Shown: positions 15,103-23,558 of the stretch, piece by piece | How the letters are laid out: every line of letters starts with the position of its first letter | How positions within the stretch are numbered: position 1 is the first letter of the stretch | Assembly (NCBI RefSeq): GCF_001888165.1 | Contig: NZ_CP015455.1 | Location: 496,001-560,000, forward strand | Reading direction: 5' to 3' | From: Syntrophotalea acetylenica | GTDB lineage: Bacteria; Desulfobacterota; Desulfuromonadia; Desulfuromonadales; Syntrophotaleaceae | Length of the DNA: 64,000 bases | Position numbers and translations under genes: made by a program | The notes under the pieces: generated by a model | The model's database searches: none | What the model saw: the letters and a program-made list of their open reading frames with translations, nothing else | Told to the model about the DNA's origin: nothing

Positions 15103-16296
15103 ATGCGTCCCGCCGTGCCTTTTTCAGAATTGCAGAGCCGCATGACCCGCTTTAGAGCCCGCATGGAAGCCGCCTGCCCGCGCTGGCAGATGGCCGCCCT
15201 TTTTGACCGGGTCAATCAGTACTATTTTACCGGCACCATGCAGGATGGCGTGTTGCTTATCCCCCGCGATGCCGAGGCCGTGTACTGGGTGCGGCGCAGT
15301 TATGAGCGGGCCCTGGACGAATCGCTGTTTCCGCGTATCGAGCCGATGGACAGCTACCGCGATGCCGCCCAGGGAATGGGGCCGTGTCCGGAAACCATTC
15401 ATCTGGAAGCGGAGCTGGTGCCGCTGGCCATGCTGCAGCGGTTTCGGAAATATTTTCCCATCACCGAGTATCTGTCCGTCGATATGCAGGTTGCCGCGGT
15501 GCGGGCGGTCAAAAGCCCCTTTGAGCTTGAGATCATGCGGCGCTCCGGTATGGTGCACCGGCGTATTCTGGAAGAGCGGCTGCCGGCCATGCTGTGCGAA
15601 GGCATGAGCGAGGCCCAACTGGCGGCGGAGCTGTACCCGGTGATGGTCGAAGAGGGCCACCACGGGGTGGCACGCTTTGGCATGTTTCAGACGGAGATCG
15701 TGATCGGACATGTCTGCTTCGGGCCGAGTTCACTCTATCCGACCTCCTTCGATGGCCCCGGCGGCAATTTCGGGCTGGGGCCGGCGGTTCCGGTGCTGGG
15801 CAACCGCGACCACACTCTCAAAAAAGGCGATCTGGTGTTTGTCGACATCGGTTGCGGGGTTGACGGCTATCACACCGACAAGACCATGACCTATATGTTC
15901 GGCGCGCCGTTGCCGGAGGAAGTTGCGGTTGTGCACCGGCAGTGCGTCGACATTCAGAATCGGGTGGCGCGTCAGTTGCGGCCCGGGGCTATCCCCTCGG
16001 AAATCTACCGGACTACCATGGACAGCCTGGACCCCGGGTTTCTTGAAAATTTCATGGGTTACGGAAGCCGCCAGGCTCGTTTTCTCGGTCACGGCATCGG
16101 GTTGCTCATCGACGAATTCCCGGTGATCGCCAAAGGCTTCGATGAGCCGCTGGAGGAGGGTATGGTCCTCGCGCTGGAACCGAAAAAGGGCATCGCCCAT
16201 GTCGGCATGGTCGGCATCGAAAACACTTTCGAGGTAACACCGTCCGGCGGTGTCTGCATCACCGGCAACCACCCCGGACTGATGCCGGTCTATTGA
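15103..16296 (+). CDS. M24-family Xaa-Pro-type peptidase
   Basis: 397 residues. The N-terminal creatinase-like half precedes a pita-bread catalytic domain. The five dinuclear-metal ligands are visible: Asp in FVDIGCG, Asp in DGYHTDKTM, His in FLGHGIGL, Glu in LALEPKKG and Glu in GIENTFEV. It is cytosolic, with no signal peptide. The family cleaves Xaa-Pro bonds in di- or oligopeptides; some members act on other substrates, so the exact specificity is unknown. An AGGAG site precedes ATG 15103. It starts after a 275-bp gap and lies seven bases before the exonuclease gene, so the two are probably co-transcribed. Confidence 0.82.
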   Translation: MRPAVPFSELQSRMTRFRARMEAACPRWQMAALFDRVNQYYFTGTMQDGVLLIPRDAEAVYWVRRSYERALDESLFPRIEPMDSYRDAAQGMGPCPETIHLEAELVPLAMLQRFRKYFPITEYLSVDMQVAAVRAVKSPFELEIMRRSGMVHRRILEERLPAMLCEGMSEAQLAAELYPVMVEEGHHGVARFGMFQTEIVIGHVCFGPSSLYPTSFDGPGGNFGLGPAVPVLGNRDHTLKKGDLVFVDIGCGVDGYHTDKTMTYMFGAPLPEEVAVVHRQCVDIQNRVARQLRPGAIPSEIYRTTMDSLDPGFLENFMGYGSRQARFLGHGIGLLIDEFPVIAKGFDEPLEEGMVLALEPKKGIAHVGMVGIENTFEVTPSGGVCITGNHPGLMPVY

Positions 16297-16303
16297 CAAA
16301 GGT

Positions 16304-16975
16304 ATGTTCGCCCTGACTCCCCATGACGCACAACGGCCCGCGGCACTGCATGCCAGTGGCGAAGAAATCGTGGTGCTCGATTTCGAGACGACCGGCGTGG
16401 CGCCGTTGCGGGGCGACCGGGCCATCGAGATCGGCGCGGTGCGCATGGTGGACGGACAGATCGTCGGCCGGTTTCAGAGCCTTATGAATCCCGGCCGCCG
16501 TGTCAGCGGTTTCATCGAGGCCTATACCGGCATCAGCAACTCCATGCTGCAGGCGGCGCCCCCCGCTGCCGAGGTAATGGCCGATTTTCATGATTTTATC
16601 GGCATGGCGCCGCTGGTGGCCCACAATGCGTCTTTCGACCGGCGCTTTCTCGATCATGAACTGGGCCGCATTGGCCGCATCCGTCGGCAGGAATTCGCCT
16701 GTTCGCTGCTGGTGGCCCGGCGGCTCTATCCGGATGCTCCCAATCACAAACTGGCGACACTGGTTTACCTGAAGGGGCTGCCCAATAGCGGCCGGTTTCA
16801 TCGTGCGCTGGCCGATGCCGAAATGACCGCTCATCTGTGGCTGCGCATGGTGGAGGATTTGCGGCATGCTTACGGTTTGCCCACGGTATCCTTTGCGTTG
16901 ATGTGTGGCCTGGCGGCACAGAAAAAGGCGCGAGTGGAGACCTTTTTGCAGCAGTGGGTGCAGCCGCCGCGATAG
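16304..16975 (+). CDS. DnaQ-like DEDDh 3'-5' exonuclease
   Basis: 223 residues. ExoI motif LDFETTG (Asp, Glu), ExoII in LVAHNASFDRRFL (Asp), and ExoIII HRALADAEMT with the His/Asp pair define the DEDDh class of the DNA polymerase III epsilon/PolC-exonuclease family. The C-terminal 50 residues contain no GIY-YIG or polymerase domain. It may be a proofreading-like or repair exonuclease. It follows the M24 peptidase by seven bases. Confidence 0.83.
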   Translation: MFALTPHDAQRPAALHASGEEIVVLDFETTGVAPLRGDRAIEIGAVRMVDGQIVGRFQSLMNPGRRVSGFIEAYTGISNSMLQAAPPAAEVMADFHDFIGMAPLVAHNASFDRRFLDHELGRIGRIRRQEFACSLLVARRLYPDAPNHKLATLVYLKGLPNSGRFHRALADAEMTAHLWLRMVEDLRHAYGLPTVSFALMCGLAAQKKARVETFLQQWVQPPR

Positions 16976-17062
16976 AACGCACCAGCCCTCGACAAAGGCG
17001 CCAAGCCCGGCCTTTGGCGATGGGACTGATGACCGTTTGTCCGCTTTTTGCCGGGAGGTTTT

Positions 17063-17467
17063 ATGCCCTATCTCAAGGGACAGCTTTTAAAGCTGCTGGT
17101 GGATTATTTTGAAGAAGATTACCGCCGCATCCAGCATGCCGTCAGCGTTTTGCGATATGCCGAAAGTATCATGGAGACCTTCGAGGGGCACGATCCCGAT
17201 GTGGTGATCGCGGCTGCGCTATTGCACGATGTCGGCATTAAACCGTCGGAGCAGGAACTCGGCTACAACAACGGCAGAACCCAGGAGCGGTACGGGCCAG
17301 CGGTGGTGCGCTCCCTGTTGGGCGGCATCGGTTTTCCCGAGAGCAAATTGCAGAAAGTTGCCGACATTGTCGGCAACCACCATTCGCCATCGCGCTACGA
17401 CTACCCCGAACTGGAAATTCTCAAGCAGGCCGATCGCATCGTCAATCGGCTGGAAGCGGCGCGGTAG
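17063..17467 (+). CDS. HD-domain phosphohydrolase
   Basis: 134 residues from ATG 17063 with a GGGAGG site. The metal-binding HD pattern is present: His in RIQHAVSV, HD in ALLHDVGIK, NHHSP, and the final Asp in KQADRIVNRLE. Short stand-alone HD proteins of this kind may hydrolyse nucleotides or (p)ppGpp-like molecules; the substrate here is unknown. It is 87 bases downstream of the exonuclease and convergent with the CcdA-like gene. Confidence 0.75.
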   Translation: MPYLKGQLLKLLVDYFEEDYRRIQHAVSVLRYAESIMETFEGHDPDVVIAAALLHDVGIKPSEQELGYNNGRTQERYGPAVVRSLLGGIGFPESKLQKVADIVGNHHSPSRYDYPELEILKQADRIVNRLEAAR

Positions 17468-17484
17468 GCGCAAACAAACGCCAA

Positions 17485-18105
17485 TCAGGTGAAGCCGCCG
17501 AGCAGTTTCACGCCCCGCAGAATGAACCATAACCCGCCGATGCCGCAGGCGATGCGGGCGGCGGCACGTATTTCGGAATAGCGTGTTGCCAGGCCGGAGA
17601 GGACCAGTGGCAGCAGGTACAGGGAAGTGGTCAGGAAAAACACCACGAAAAACGCCACACTCTGCAGCATGGAGCCGCCGCGCATGGCCTGTGCAACGGC
17701 GAGCAGAAACGGCGGACAGAGGTTGATGCCGGTGAAAAATCCGGCGGCAAACAGCAGTTTGTGGCGACCGAACCAGCGGTGGGCGCGGCGGCATGATATC
17801 AGGTGCGGCAGGCGGTGCAAGGTTGCATGGAGCAGCATCACGGCGCCGAGCAGCACTTCCCCTGCCGGCAGCAGCACGGTCAGGGACGCGCTGTGCGCGC
17901 CCAGGGCCTGTCCGGCGGCAAAGCTCGCCGCCCCGAACAGGCAGTAGCCGGCCAGCCTTCCCCCCAGAAAGATCACCAGCCCCCTGGCATGGGATTTCAA
18001 TCCCGCCTGTTCGCCGCTGGCGAACAGGCTCATAAGCACCGGGGCGCAGGTTCCCAGGCAGAAAAAACCGGTAGACAGTCCCAGCGTCAAGGCCCGCGCC
18101 ATCAT
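17485..18105 (-). CDS. CcdA/TauE-like six-helix membrane protein
   Basis: 206 residues, six predicted spans. GFFCLGTCAPVLMSLFASG and, half-way, FFTGINLCPPFLLAVAQAM are the paired motifs (each Cys-Pro or CxP) of the DsbD/CcdA transmembrane family, also annotated as sulfite exporter TauE/SafE. Such proteins pass reducing power or export heavy metals or sulfur compounds. The start overlaps the stop of the upstream MIP18-domain gene (ATGA), with GGAGG upstream, so the two proteins probably work together. Confidence 0.75.
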   Translation of the reverse strand: MMARALTLGLSTGFFCLGTCAPVLMSLFASGEQAGLKSHARGLVIFLGGRLAGYCLFGAASFAAGQALGAHSASLTVLLPAGEVLLGAVMLLHATLHRLPHLISCRRAHRWFGRHKLLFAAGFFTGINLCPPFLLAVAQAMRGGSMLQSVAFFVVFFLTTSLYLLPLVLSGLATRYSEIRAAARIACGIGGLWFILRGVKLLGGFT

Positions 18106-18668
18106 GGTTTGCCTCCAAAAAAATAGCGTTGCCCTTCGGTGGAAAGATATTCGGGAGTCCAGCGATGCTGCATGTCGATTACAACCTTGATCGTCCTGCC
18201 GGGGGCCAGCGGTCGCGCCGTTTGCCTGATTTCAGCTACCAGGTATTTCAGATAGGGACACAGGGGGGAGGTCGGAAGCATGGTGATCACCAGCCCTGCC
18301 GGTCCATCCTCCGCAATGTCGCGGATCATCCCCAGGTCGATAATGCTCACCCCCAGTTCCGGGTCGCGCACGGCCCGCAGGGCGTTATACACCGGATGCT
18401 TCTCCAGTCGGTCGCGCAAGACGGGTTGTCCGGGATTTTCCACGCTTGCGGCTTCGGGCGGCATGCCGGACCTTTCGGCGGGCCGCTTTTTGGTGGCAGC
18501 GGGAGTCGATGGCCTGCTGGCTTCGCGGTGTGGCGTGCATTCGGGTTCACCGGCCTGTCTGAAAGCCGTGACCAGAGCCGGGAGCTGCGTCAGACCATAA
18601 CCGCCGCCACAAAACAGCAGTGCCATAAAGAGGCGCAGCCAAACGCGAGCGCAGCGATCATTTTGCAT
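18102..18668 (-). CDS. membrane-anchored MIP18 (DUF59) domain protein
   Basis: 188 residues from 18668 (AAGGA site). N-terminal basic residues, then a hydrophobic span (WLRLFMALLFCGGGYGL), then a Pro/Ser-rich linker to about residue 90. The last 95 residues are a DUF59/MIP18 domain: DPELGVSIIDLGMIRDI, then TSPLCPYLKYLV with its conserved Cys. DUF59 proteins (PaaD, SufT, MIP18) assist iron-sulfur cluster assembly in the cytosol. The anchor here predicts an extracytoplasmic domain, which is unusual. It overlaps the CcdA-like gene by four bases. Confidence 0.7.
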   Translation of the reverse strand: MQNDRCARVWLRLFMALLFCGGGYGLTQLPALVTAFRQAGEPECTPHREASRPSTPAATKKRPAERSGMPPEAASVENPGQPVLRDRLEKHPVYNALRAVRDPELGVSIIDLGMIRDIAEDGPAGLVITMLPTSPLCPYLKYLVAEIRQTARPLAPGRTIKVVIDMQHRWTPEYLSTEGQRYFFGGKP

Positions 18669-18741
18669 AGAGCCATCCTTTAAAGCAGCCGAGTCCCGCG
18701 AATTGCGAGGTCTCGGCTGTTGCGTCTGGGTCCGTCCCGTT

Positions 18742-20970
18742 CTACCCACGGTTTGCGGCGGGCGGCAGGGCTTGCCGGTCGTTCGGATTGCCGTTGTGGG
18801 CGCCATGCTCTGGCTGCTGATCACTGCACTGGCTTTCGATGATGTTTCGCAGCCTGGAGGCCATGCCCGCCAGTTCGTCGGACGTCGCCGCGGTCTCTTC
18901 GGATGAGGCGGTAACCATCTGGGTCGCGCCGTCCACCTGGCCGATCCCCTGGGTGATCTGATCGATGCCGGCGGCCTGTTCACTGGCGGCGTCGGCGATC
19001 TCCCTGACGATGGCGGCAGTCTTGGCGGTGGCCTCGACGATCTTGACCAGCGCTTCGGAGGTCTCTCCGGCGATCTTGTTGCCGTTTTCCACCTTGCCCA
19101 CCGAATTCAGGATCAGATCGGTAATTTCATGCGCCGCCTGGGCGCTGCGCACCGCCAGGTTGCGTACTTCTTCGGCCACTACCGCGAAGCCCTTGCCGTG
19201 CTGGCCGGCGCGGGCCGCTTCCACGGCGGCGTTGAGGGACAGCAGATTGGTCTGGAAGGCGATCTCATCGATAACCTTGGTGATTTTGACGATATTCTGG
19301 CTCGAATCGTGGATCGCGGCCATGGCTCCGAGCATCTGATTCATCTGTTCCTGGCCGGACGTGGCCACTTGCAGGGATGTGGCGCTGAGTTCGTTGGCCA
19401 CCCCGGCGTTGTCCACGGTTCCTTTGGTCTGCGCGCTGATTTCGGTAAGGGCGGCCGAGATTTCCTCAAGAGAACTGGCCGCTTCGGTGGCGGCCTGAGC
19501 CAGGGATTGACCCGAATCGCTCAAGGCGTGGGAACTATGATCTATATGAACCGAGATGCTGTCAACCTGGGACAGCACTTCATTGAGGTTTTTCAGATTG
19601 GCTTTCATGTCCGCATCGTTCTGGCCGAGAAGCTCGGCCATGTGGTCCAGAGAGGCGGCAAGCCGGCCTATTTCATCGGACTGCTCGAGGTTGAGGCGAT
19701 CGGAAAAGTCGCCTCGGCTCAGGTTGTCAGCCAGCCGCATGGCTTTGTATACCGGACCGGTGATGCTGCGCACGATGAAAAACGAGACTGCGGCGCCGAT
19801 ACCGGTGGCCAGCAGGGCGCATACCATAATCAGCAGCTTGGTGCCGGCGGTACGCAGGGCGGCCCGGGTTTGGACATTTTTTACCTGCTGCATTTCCGCG
19901 TTGATGAACTGGGCCAGTTTTTCCTGCAGCTGGTTCATGATGCCGTCACCGACTCCCGACTCGACTTGGTCGGTCAGCACCTTCCAGAGCCGTTGATCGT
20001 TGCCGAGTTTCGACATGGTGCCGGCCAGCAGGCTGAGAAATTGCGCCGATTGTTCGACCTTTGTTTTGGACAGCACCGGGATCTCGCGCACGGCCTTGAG
20101 CATGGCATCCGGATCGATGTCGAGCTCTCGCGCAAGCTTGCCAAAATGCGCGGTGTCGGGTTTTTTGGTCAGAACCTGCCCTCCCAGCCAGGCGCCTATC
20201 TGGCGGCCGTCCACAATAATCGGCACGGCGAAATCGACCAGGCCGGCATGGCATTCGTACACGAAGGGTTTGCCGGTTTCTCCGGATACCTTGCCGCCCT
20301 TGGCATCGTCGGCCTGGCAGCGCAGGGCGCCTTTCTTGCTCTGGCGTACCAGGCCGAAACAGAAGGTGGAAAAGGTGCTCAGATCCTGCAGGCGGACCGG
20401 GCTGCCGTCCTGTTCGGCCACCATGTTTTTCAGGCCGGTCACGGCGGTGAACAGCTTCTGGTATTCAAGCAGGATCTGCGGGTCGAGGACATCCTCGACC
20501 TTGACCATGCCCTTGTCGCCCTCGGTTTTGGCCCGTTTTCGCCGCTCCTCGGGGCTCATGTCGATACGTTGCCGGGCGAGAATTTCCGGTTCCGCCGCTT
20601 CTGTCCGCCAGCGCTCGGCCAGGCCGGAGATATCGTCCAGCAGTTGCATCTGCCCTGGACGTTCCTTGACCAGCTTCTTCAGTCCGGCGATATGTTCGGA
20701 CACCACCTGCTTGCCGTTCAGGTAGAGGTCCAGCATCTCTTTTTTGCCGGATATCAGGTAGCCTTTCTGGCCGACCTGCATCTGCAGGATGATTTTTTCC
20801 AGATCCTTTGACTGCTCCACGGCCTGGTGGCCGCTGTCGACCTGCCGCGCGGAAGTCAGCAACACTGCCATGCCATTGTAGCTGATGCCCCCCAGTATCA
20901 ACAGCAGTAACAGCGGGACGCCGCAACCGATGGTTATTTTGGCCGTCAGTCCGAGATCTCTGAATTTCAT
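18742..20970 (-). CDS. methyl-accepting chemotaxis protein with CHASE3 and PocR sensor domains
   Basis: 742 residues. TM1 (about 12-34), then CHASE3-like helices ([20 protein letters not shown]), then a PocR ligand domain ([20 protein letters not shown] ... [21 protein letters not shown]), then TM2 ([20 protein letters not shown]), HAMP, and the MA signalling hairpin with the tip [20 protein letters not shown]. There is no C-terminal CheR-binding pentapeptide. The PocR domain falls between the two membrane spans and so should be periplasmic. PocR domains bind small diols or hydrocarbons in known regulators. ATG 20970 has GGGGAG upstream; the frame is open further upstream without support. Confidence 0.88.
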   Translation of the reverse strand: MKFRDLGLTAKITIGCGVPLLLLLILGGISYNGMAVLLTSARQVDSGHQAVEQSKDLEKIILQMQVGQKGYLISGKKEMLDLYLNGKQVVSEHIAGLKKLVKERPGQMQLLDDISGLAERWRTEAAEPEILARQRIDMSPEERRKRAKTEGDKGMVKVEDVLDPQILLEYQKLFTAVTGLKNMVAEQDGSPVRLQDLSTFSTFCFGLVRQSKKGALRCQADDAKGGKVSGETGKPFVYECHAGLVDFAVPIIVDGRQIGAWLGGQVLTKKPDTAHFGKLARELDIDPDAMLKAVREIPVLSKTKVEQSAQFLSLLAGTMSKLGNDQRLWKVLTDQVESGVGDGIMNQLQEKLAQFINAEMQQVKNVQTRAALRTAGTKLLIMVCALLATGIGAAVSFFIVRSITGPVYKAMRLADNLSRGDFSDRLNLEQSDEIGRLAASLDHMAELLGQNDADMKANLKNLNEVLSQVDSISVHIDHSSHALSDSGQSLAQAATEAASSLEEISAALTEISAQTKGTVDNAGVANELSATSLQVATSGQEQMNQMLGAMAAIHDSSQNIVKITKVIDEIAFQTNLLSLNAAVEAARAGQHGKGFAVVAEEVRNLAVRSAQAAHEITDLILNSVGKVENGNKIAGETSEALVKIVEATAKTAAIVREIADAASEQAAGIDQITQGIGQVDGATQMVTASSEETAATSDELAGMASRLRNIIESQCSDQQPEHGAHNGNPNDRQALPPAANRG

Positions 20971-21551
20971 GATGTTCTCCCCATGCATGGAAAAGCCGGA
21001 ACATGTCAATTCGGCATCTGTGGTGCTCCGGACAGAAAAGATACAGCAGGTTCCGGTCTTTGCAGAGAGACAGGAGGCGGGCAGCATATCCGGCAAGATA
21101 TGTGCCGCGACGATTACCTAAAAGTCGACTTTGCAATGAGAAAACAGATACTTGTGTCTTGAAATTGACACCCTGCCAAGTTGTGGGAATGGTGCAGGAA
21201 AAGGCAGAAAAGGATGACTTGAAGAATTAAACAATAAAAACAATTTTATAAAAAAGCGAATGATCCGCTTGTGACAAATGTTTATTCATGAAAAAAGTGT
21301 TCGGGAATTGTACGAATGTTTATGATAGCAATGGCATGTACCTTTGACTTTCATGTTGGAATTGTTGGAGGTTCTGCCTTTTCCGAGTTGTTTTGTTTCG
21401 TTAATTTGCTTATATTCAAGAAAATGTTTTTTTGATGAGGCGCTACGTTTCAATCGGGCCGGCCGGACCGGCCATTGTGAGATGGGTGGGAATTTTGCGC
21501 GACTGCCGTTTTGCGGGCGTGTGTGCAAACCGATTAAAAAGGAGTGTGTCC
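20971..21551. other. 581-bp AT-rich divergent intergenic region
   Basis: Separates the minus-strand chemoreceptor from the plus-strand DUF4870 gene. It is richer in A/T than the surroundings. I see only short open frames without ribosome sites and no clear repeats or sigma28/sigma54 pattern. It presumably holds both promoters. Confidence 0.5.
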
Positions 21552-21893
21552 ATGGAAGAAATCAAGGATGTGGCCGGTAACCAGGAATCCAGGAATATGG
21601 CTTTGCTCATCTGGATTGGTACCATATTTTTCGGGTTTATCCCCGGGTTGATCTTCTATCTCATCAAAAAAGATGATGCCTACGTTTTTGATCAGGCGAA
21701 GGAATCTCTGAACTGGTCGATCACCGCGGCTATCGCCATGGTCGTCGGAGGATTTTTGACGGTGATACTGGTCGGATTTCTGGTGATGCCTGCTGTCTGG
21801 GTCTGTAACCTGGTGTTCTGCATCATGGGAGCAATGGCCTGTTCCAACGGCAAAGACTTCAGGGTCCCCTGGACCCTGCGGCTTATCAAGTAA
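21552..21893 (+). CDS. DUF4870 (Tic20-like) membrane protein
   Basis: 113 residues with three or four hydrophobic segments: ALLIWIGTIFFGFIPGLIFYL, then SITAAIAMVVGGFLTVILVGF and AVWVCNLVFCIMGAMA. The conserved core ...GLIFYLIKKDDAYVFDQAKESLNW is typical of the DUF4870/Tic20-like family of small inner-membrane proteins of unknown role. ATG 21552 has an AAGGAG site. The gene ends nine bases before a 101-bp repeat that contains a strong terminator hairpin. Confidence 0.8.
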   Translation: MEEIKDVAGNQESRNMALLIWIGTIFFGFIPGLIFYLIKKDDAYVFDQAKESLNWSITAAIAMVVGGFLTVILVGFLVMPAVWVCNLVFCIMGAMACSNGKDFRVPWTLRLIK

Positions 21894-21901
21894 CGCGTAG
21901 C

Positions 21902-22002
21902 GTCATCCACCGGCGGTTTGCCGGTTTGGTGATGCAGACTGTTTCTGATAAAAAGGCGACGGATACCGCCCGGCAGATGCCGGAGGCCGTCGCCTTTTTT
22001 GT
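21902..22002 (+). repeat. 101-bp direct repeat R1 with terminator hairpin
   Basis: Identical at 100 of 101 positions to 24225-24325, same orientation. Content: a CCGGC/GCCGG hairpin, then a long hairpin starting AAAAAGGCGACGG and ending CCGTCGCCTTTTTT, with an inner CCGGCAGATGCCGG. This would be a strong bidirectional terminator for the DUF4870 gene. The second copy is upstream of srkA, so it is not tied to one gene. Confidence 0.85.
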
Positions 22003-22365
22003 TTTGCCCAGCGAGGCGGGCGAACCCGGCCTGTTGAAAGAAACAGGCGTCACCCCGACCAGGGGGCAGGTAATCCGAATCCCAAGGGCGTTGCTGACAA
22101 CGACAGGATCTGAAGGAAGCGACACGAGAAGAAAGCTGCGCATAGTACAAGCGAACCTGATTCGGCACGGCGGGTGGGTTCAGTGGAACGGGTGCTTGGC
22201 CCAACATTTTGCCTGATGTTGGTTTGTTGAACCCCTGGAGTTTTTCTTCCAAAGGGATATAGTGGAAACACAGCCTGAGAGATGATGCCTGGTTCCCATT
22301 AAACTTTTTCAGAGAGTTGCCAAGGCAACCGTTTTGGAAAAAGTGCGCGCCCCTCAAGCCGGGCG
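22003..22365. other. non-coding stretch left of the gene cassette
   Basis: About 360 bp with no credible gene. Its right end, CCTCAAGCCGGGC followed by GTTATGA (22365-22371), resembles an L'/R' half-site of an integron attachment site. A matching upstream half-site with complementary L'' sequence was not found. Confidence 0.5.
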
Positions 22366-22372
22366 TTATGAG

Positions 22373-22528
22373 CTAGTTTTCATCCGGAAACAGCCCTTTT
22401 CCGCCGTGGCGGCGTCAATCGGCAGGCTTGCTTGTGCGGCGTACCGATGTACGCCTCCGCGCAACCCCTTGATTTCCTTGCCACAACGAAAAATTGCTCG
22501 TTTCCCATATGAAAACTACGCTGTATCC
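22373..22528 (-). repeat. 156-bp MITE-like repeat, copy B
   Basis: Inverted relative to copy A (12857-13012), 152 of 156 bases identical. It begins seven bases inside the gene cassette and ends 15 bases before the acetyltransferase start. Its distal end overlaps a 12-bp-arm hairpin with a GTT loop (22524-22550, TATCCATCCGGA and complement), which is related to the short repeat at 4552-4584. Confidence 0.75.
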
Positions 22529-22543
22529 ATCCGGAGTTTCCGG

Positions 22544-22972
22544 ATGGATACGAGCAAGGGACATAAGAAATTGTTTACGTTTAAAGATGGTAAAATTTTT
22601 AAAAACACTGATATTGCACCTGTCTTTTTATCTAATGGCTGGTCTTTAAAAGAAGATTCGTCTCACGTAGTTGATGCCTTACGCTTCAGTGACCAAGTAG
22701 CATCTTGTTGGTTGGGCGATACTCTAATCGGTTTTGCAAATTCAATTACTGATTGCGGTATTACAGTTTATATACACTATCTGATTGTGCACGCAGATTA
22801 TCATGGTAACGGTGTTGGCACAAAGTTAATAGAACAGCTCGTTTGTTCCTATCCAAATTACAAACATATTGTTCTTGCAACGGCTGAGGAAAATGTTGAG
22901 TTTTTTAAGAAGTTCGGATTTTTCACTCACAGCACTGTGCGAACCATGGAAATGCGAAGAACCAACTCATAA
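22544..22972 (+). CDS. GNAT N-acetyltransferase, cassette-borne
   Basis: 142 residues. It shows a GNAT core: beta strands around QVASCWLGDTLIGFA, the YIHYLIVHADYHGNGVGTKL acetyl-CoA motif A (HGNGVG), and the C-terminal EENVEFFKKFGFF motif B. It is much lower in GC than its neighbours. The stop codon TAA lies inside the attC R'' half-site, as is common for cassette genes. The start ATG 22544 lies in the second arm of a hairpin and has no clear ribosome site; the frame is open upstream through the repeat. The acceptor substrate is unknown. Confidence 0.78.
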   Translation: MDTSKGHKKLFTFKDGKIFKNTDIAPVFLSNGWSLKEDSSHVVDALRFSDQVASCWLGDTLIGFANSITDCGITVYIHYLIVHADYHGNGVGTKLIEQLVCSYPNYKHIVLATAEENVEFFKKFGFFTHSTVRTMEMRRTNS

Positions 22973-23069
22973 CCATCGGGTCCAGCGGACGGGAAACCTG
23001 CGGCTGTTTTCGTTTAGACCAGTGCGTTACCATCATCTGCGCGCCGTCCGCTGACCCAAGTCGTTCGGC
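22967..23069 (+). other. attC recombination site
   Basis: R'' is TCATAAC (22967-22973), L'' GGGTCCAGCGGACGG (22978-22992), a 51-base variable loop, L' CCGTCCGCTGACCC (23044-23057), and R' GTTCGGC (23063-23069). L'' and L' pair perfectly over 14 bp except for one extrahelical C in L'', the feature that orients the site for IntI. Spacers of 4-5 bases are canonical. The next gene starts seven bases after R'. Confidence 0.8.
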
Positions 23070-23075
23070 ATCACA

Positions 23076-23534
23076 ATGAGGAAAAATACGTCAGTATACA
23101 TGATTATTCAATCAACGGTTAAGGATGCAGAGAAATATAATCAATACATTGATCGAGTCTCTCCAATTGTTGAAAAGTATGGCGGTTGTTATCAACTGGA
23201 GCGTTATCACAAAACCATCAAGAGCGAGTGCATTCGCCCCAAGGTGGCCCTTTCGCTCGAAGAGGCCAGAGCCCAGATCGCGGACTACATCCGCTACTAC
23301 AACGAAGAGCGGCTGCACAGCTCTCTCGGCTACGTTGCCCCCAAGAACAAACTGGAAGGCCGGGACAAACAAATTTTCACAGAGCGCGACAAAAAACTGG
23401 AAGTGGCCCGAGAGGTCAGAAAGCAAAAGCGGCAGGAGGGGAAACAGCGCCTCGCCCTCCATCATCCTGCGCCGGCAGCCGGGGAGATCTTCAACTCACT
23501 AACTCAACAGGGGCAACTCTTTATTTCCGGCTGA
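23076..23534 (+). pseudogene. chimeric frame: 5' DUF1330-like cassette gene fused to IS3-type transposase tail
   Basis: 152 codons. Residues 1-40 (MRKNTSVYMIIQSTVKDAEK then YNQYIDRVSPIVEKYGG) match the N-terminus of DUF1330-type small proteins, common in gene cassettes; the start lies 12 bases after the cassette junction. From about residue 42 the sequence becomes an IS3-family transposase C-terminus (ERYHKTIKSECIRP, YYNEERLHSSLGYV). The join happens to stay in frame. Neither half is complete: the DUF1330 fold and the second attC are lost, and the transposase lacks most of its DDE domain. A functional hybrid is unlikely but not excluded. Confidence 0.72.
23201..23534 (+). mobile_element. IS3-family insertion sequence remnant
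   Basis: The last third of an OrfB-type transposase: ERYHKTIKSECIRPKVALSL, then the conserved IRYYNEERLHSSLGYVAPKN and a charged C-terminal helix. No OrfA, no left inverted repeat and no target duplication are visible. The left edge (about 23198-23204) is set by loss of DUF1330 similarity and a rise in GC. Confidence 0.72.
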
Positions 23535-23558
23535 GGCAAAACAAAAAGGAGTCAAGAC

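Larger units (their letters stand above)
22366..23063 (+). mobile_element. integron-type gene cassette (GNAT gene plus attC)
   Basis: The left boundary is G/TTATGA at 22365-22371; the right boundary is G/TTCGGC at 23063-23069. The cassette's attC R'' half (TCATAAC, 22967-22973) is the exact reverse complement of GTTATGA at its own left end, as expected if the 698-bp unit was once a circle with a complete attC. It carries one low-GC acetyltransferase gene and a copy of the 156-bp repeat at its 5' end. No integrase gene is in the window. Confidence 0.75.

Noticed and set aside
19129-20811. A 560-codon plus-strand frame opposite the chemoreceptor
   Set aside because: It mirrors a well-supported chemoreceptor with all its domains and has no motif or ribosome site.
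21902-22002. The 101-bp repeat as a riboswitch
   Set aside because: It follows rather than precedes a gene in R1, and I could not match it to c-di-GMP, cobalamin or other aptamers. Terminator hairpins explain its structure.
22199-22371. GCCCAAC at about 22199 as R'' of an attC ending at GTTATGA
   Set aside because: No L'' complementary to CCTCAAGCCGGGC follows it, so only the right half-site is supported.
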